Source: Alnus glutinosa (Eukaryota > Streptophyta > Magnoliopsida > Fagales > Betulaceae). From it: a DNA stretch of 64,000 nucleotides. The stretch spans positions 21,102,649-21,166,648 of the forward strand of contig NC_084890.1 in the NCBI RefSeq assembly GCF_958979055.1. The letters run 5' to 3'. This document shows, in pieces, positions 60,901 to 64,000 of the stretch (within the stretch, counting starts at the first letter, position 1; each line of letters starts with the position of its first letter). The notes below the pieces were generated by a model. It did no database searches. It was not told where the DNA came from and worked only from the letters and a program-made list of their open reading frames with translations. Both the position numbers and the translations under genes were made by a program.

Positions 60901-63890
60901 TTTTTTTCTTGATTTGTGAAATTTTAGGTTTTCGTATGATTTCATTTCGGCATAACTTCATTTGATTTGCACCAACCCATTTGTGTCGTCTTCTGCTCCA
61001 CAACATTCTTGTGTGTCTCTAATGTCTATCTTAAATGAACTTTGACCTCTGATCAGAATAATTTTCCCTAAATGTGTACCGAACATCATACATATTAAAC
61101 AACAAATCCCTAAACTTACAATAAATCACGTTATTTATCTCGACTTTCATATCCTTTTTAACTTTCAATTATTTAATTCGATTATATTTTAGAATGTGTC
61201 TTGTTATACGCTCTGTTTTCTTCTTTCTAGACTTTCGCCAAATTAAACGGAATCTTTTCTCCTTTTATTTTATAATTACTGATAGATTGTTTGCATTTGG
61301 AAGATACTAATTAACCTCAAAGCCTCCTTAACGAAATAACAAATGATTAAAGAATGTTTGATTTTTATTTTTTTTTTTTTAAAAAAAGACAAATTTGTTT
61401 GAATGTTAATCTTTAAAAAGAGTTAAAATGCACCTAGTTGACTAACAACAAAAAACTTTCTTTCAAAGGATTGAGATGTCAATATCTTTTCTTGCTTTTT
61501 GATCCTTTCTGGGTTGAGACCTGAGCGACAATTTTTTTTTTTTCGCAACAGGTGATGTTGGGAACGAGCCTTCCTACAAATCTATTTTTTGTCCCCATTT
61601 CCTCCATTACAAAAAATAAATAAAACTTAATTGTTTTTTTGACTAGGGACGAAAAGGGTCGCTAGACTAGAGTTCTTTAATGTGGTTTTTTTCTACATGC
61701 CAAGGATGAGTCAATATTACCGACGACTTAAAAAAAAAAGATTTGTTTTGTAGGTTTATTAATTCGCCGGAAGGCATTTTTCGGTGTTTGCTTGAAACCT
61801 TTTTTAATCTTTGGTGATTAAGTTTATTTGAACCGTTTAAGAGAATAAAAGTTTCCATTTTAAATTTAAAAGGGGATATGTAGCTATATGGTATAGCAAT
61901 TGGAAATTGTATGCACTTTCTCTTAAGAGGATCGATACATCACATCTCCAAATATTTTTACTTTCCTCCTTATTATTTAAATATTATCTTAAGGTCTTGT
62001 TTTGATAAGCGAATCAAGGATAGAGGATGATATTAGTGGCTTGTAAATATTATGGCGAAATAAAAGACCTTATAGTTCGTATTCTCTTTTTTTCTTGATT
62101 TGTGAAATTTTAGGTTTTCGTATGATTTCTTTTCGGCAGAACTTCATTTGATTTGCTCCGTCCCATTTGTATCGTCTTCTGCACCAGAACATTCTTGTGT
62201 GTCTCTAATGTCTATCGTAAATGACTTGTGACCTCTATTCAGAACAATTTAACCTTAATTTGTACCGAACGATATTCCATATTAAAAAACAAGTCCCTAA
62301 ACTTACAGTACATAACGTTATTTATCTCGACTTTCATATCTTTTTTCACTTTCAATTATTTAATGCGGTAATATTGTAAAATGTGTCTTGTTATACGCTC
62401 TGTCTTCTTCTCTCTAGACTTTGGCCAAATTAAACTCAGTCTTTGGTCCTTTTATTTCATAATTACTGATAGGTTGTCTGCATTTGGAAGATACTAATTA
62501 ACCACAAAGCGTCCCAAACGAAACCACAAAAGCTAAAAGAATATTCGATTTTTTTTTCTTAAAAAAAAAAAAAAGGTTTGAATACTTAAATCTTTTAAAA
62601 AAAGTTCAAATGCACCTAGTTGACTAACAATGAAAAACTTTCTTTCAAAGGGTTGAGTTATCAATATGTTTTCTTAATTTTTGTTCACTTCTAGGTTGAG
62701 ACCTGGGCAACATTTTTTTTTTCTCAAGAGGTGAAGTTGGGAACAAGCCATCCAACAAATCCATTTTTTGTCCCCAACTCCTCCATTACAATGAATAAGT
62801 AAAACATATTTTTTTTTTCGATTAGGGGCGAAAAGGGTAGCTAGACTCGAGTTCTTTAATGAAGCTTTTTTTTCTACATGCCAGGGATGGGTCAGTATTA
62901 CTAACTACTTCAAAAAAAAAAAATGATTTGTTCCGTAGGTTTATTAGTTCGCCAGAAGGCATTTTTAGGTGTTTGCTCGAAATCTTTTTTGATCTTTGGT
63001 GATTAAGTTTATTTGAACCGTTTAAGAGAATAAAAGTTTCCATTTTAAATGTAAAAGGGGATGTAGGTATATGGTATAGCAAGTGGAAATTGTTTGCACT
63101 TTCAATTTAAAGGATCGATACCTCCCATCTCCAAATATTTTTACTTTCCTCCATCTTATTATTTTTAAATATTATCTTAAGGTCTTGTTTTCATAAGCCA
63201 ATCAATGATAGAGGATGATATTAAAGGTTTGTAAATAATATGGCTAAATAAAAAACCTTATAGTTTGTTTTCCCTTTTTTCTTGATTTATGAAATTTCAG
63301 GTTTTCATATGATTTCTTTTTGGCATAACTTCATTTGATTTGTTCCATCCCATTTGTATCGTCCTCTCCTACACAACATTCTTGTGTGTCTCTAATGTCT
63401 ATCATAAATGAACTGTGAGGTCTAATCAGAATAATTTAACCTTAATGTGTACCGAACGATATACAAATTACTTACAGTACATAACGTTATTTATCTCGAC
63501 TTTTGTATCGTTTTTCACTTTCAATTATTTAATGCGGTTATATTTTAGAATGTGTCTTGTTATACGGTCCGTTTTCCGTTTTCTACTCTCTAGACTTTGG
63601 CCAAATTAAACTCAATCTTTTGTCATTTTATTTCATAAATATGGATAGTTGTCTGTGTTTGGAAGATACTAATTAACCTCAAAGTGTCCCGAATGAAATA
63701 ACAAAAGCTAAAAGAATATTTGATTTTTTTTTTTTAAATAAAAAATAAAAAAATAACTATTTTAATTTCATGCTTAATCTTTAAAAATAGTTAAAATGCA
63801 CCTAGCTGACTAACAACGAAAACTTTCTTTCAAAGGATTGAGATATCAATATGTTTTCTTCCTTTCTGTTCCCTTCTGGGTTGAGACCTG
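54908..63890 (-). repeat. 1.18-kb satellite, right arm, main array
   Basis: Eight reference points (TAATGTCTATCG or variant) are at 55138, 56332, 57467, 58647, 59811, 61020, 62206 and 63393. The spacing is 1194, 1135, 1180, 1164, 1209, 1186 and 1187 bp. Copies differ by scattered substitutions and variable A/T runs. No coding potential. This is the most regular part of the array. Confidence 0.95.
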
Positions 63891-64000
63891 TGATGTGAAT
63901 TTTAATTGTACTCGCAAGTGCACGAATCGTTTGCAATAAAAGGGTTTTGCAAGTGCGAGGTCGATCCCACAAGGAATTGTGTTCTTGAAAACAAATTTAT
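63891..64000. mobile_element. Start of an LTR-like insertion running off the window
   Basis: The satellite breaks off after GGGTTGAGACCTG and new text begins TGATGTGAATTTTAATTGTA, followed by CGCAAGTGCACGAATCG and a 'gtcgatcccacaaggaatt' stretch. This text is typical of one end of a plant LTR family. Its other end would be of the ...CTCATCA type seen at 23729. Confidence 0.5.

Larger units (their letters stand above)
49295..63890 (-). repeat. Right arm of the large inverted duplication
   Basis: Reading leftward on the minus strand, this arm gives satellite monomers, germin promoter, germin-like gene and 3' flank in the same order as the left arm. Exon 2 of the gene is almost identical between arms. 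The inner edge aligns with 34520. The right arm also carries a 225-bp insertion, a 423-bp solo LTR, a small foldback element and a 2.3-kb MULE that the left arm lacks. Confidence 0.8.

Noticed and set aside
1..64000. tRNA, rRNA or snRNA genes
   Set aside because: No cloverleaf with A and B boxes or rRNA-like segment was recognised by eye. A tRNAscan run would settle it.

Overview
The window is plant nuclear DNA, most likely from a woody eudicot. The evidence is two-exon genes with GT-AG introns, an LRR receptor kinase of the MIK2-like type, germin-like protein genes, and many plant transposon families (Ty3/gypsy Tat and Tekay-like, copia, CACTA, MULE, foldback elements). Host genes are few: one receptor kinase, one small secreted peptide and two near-identical germin-like genes. 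I cannot name the species.

Layout. 1-6620 is the 3' half of a Tat-lineage Ty3/gypsy retrotransposon: archaeal-type RNase H plus integrase, a hairpin-forming 35-bp minisatellite, an antisense gene with its own intron, and a 3' LTR. 7242-7971 is a foldback element with a perfect 9-bp target duplication. About 8.4-17.0 kb is a decayed CACTA element. It holds an internally deleted TNP2-type transposase, a second transposase-like gene containing a roughly 240-bp palindrome, and nested copia and LINE scraps. From 17.7 to 33.0 kb a satellite with a monomer of about 1.18 kb runs in + orientation, interrupted by several insertions including a 4.1-kb solo LTR. Germin-like gene copy 1 (33441-34247, +) ends that arm.

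The middle, about 34.5-49.3 kb, is unique sequence. It holds a two-exon gene for a 72-residue secreted peptide (-), a 963-residue LRR receptor kinase (+), and remnants of gypsy gag, LTR and integrase. At 49.3 kb the first arm reappears inverted: germin-like copy 2 (-), then the same satellite in - orientation to 63.9 kb. The window therefore contains a large inverted duplication with a 14.8-kb spacer.

The most notable observations are three. In germin-like copy 2 a 423-bp solo LTR split exon 1 after codon 6, but its far end supplies an in-frame ATG and rebuilds a signal peptide. A 2294-bp MULE in the right satellite carries fragments resembling a CHX cation/H+ exchanger and a CLAVATA1-like receptor, with a 249-bp in-frame tandem duplication. 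The antisense gene of the Tat element has a clear phase-0 intron.

The germin-like proteins and the receptor kinase are secreted or cell-surface proteins of kinds often linked to stress and defence. Nothing in the sequence shows that they work together.
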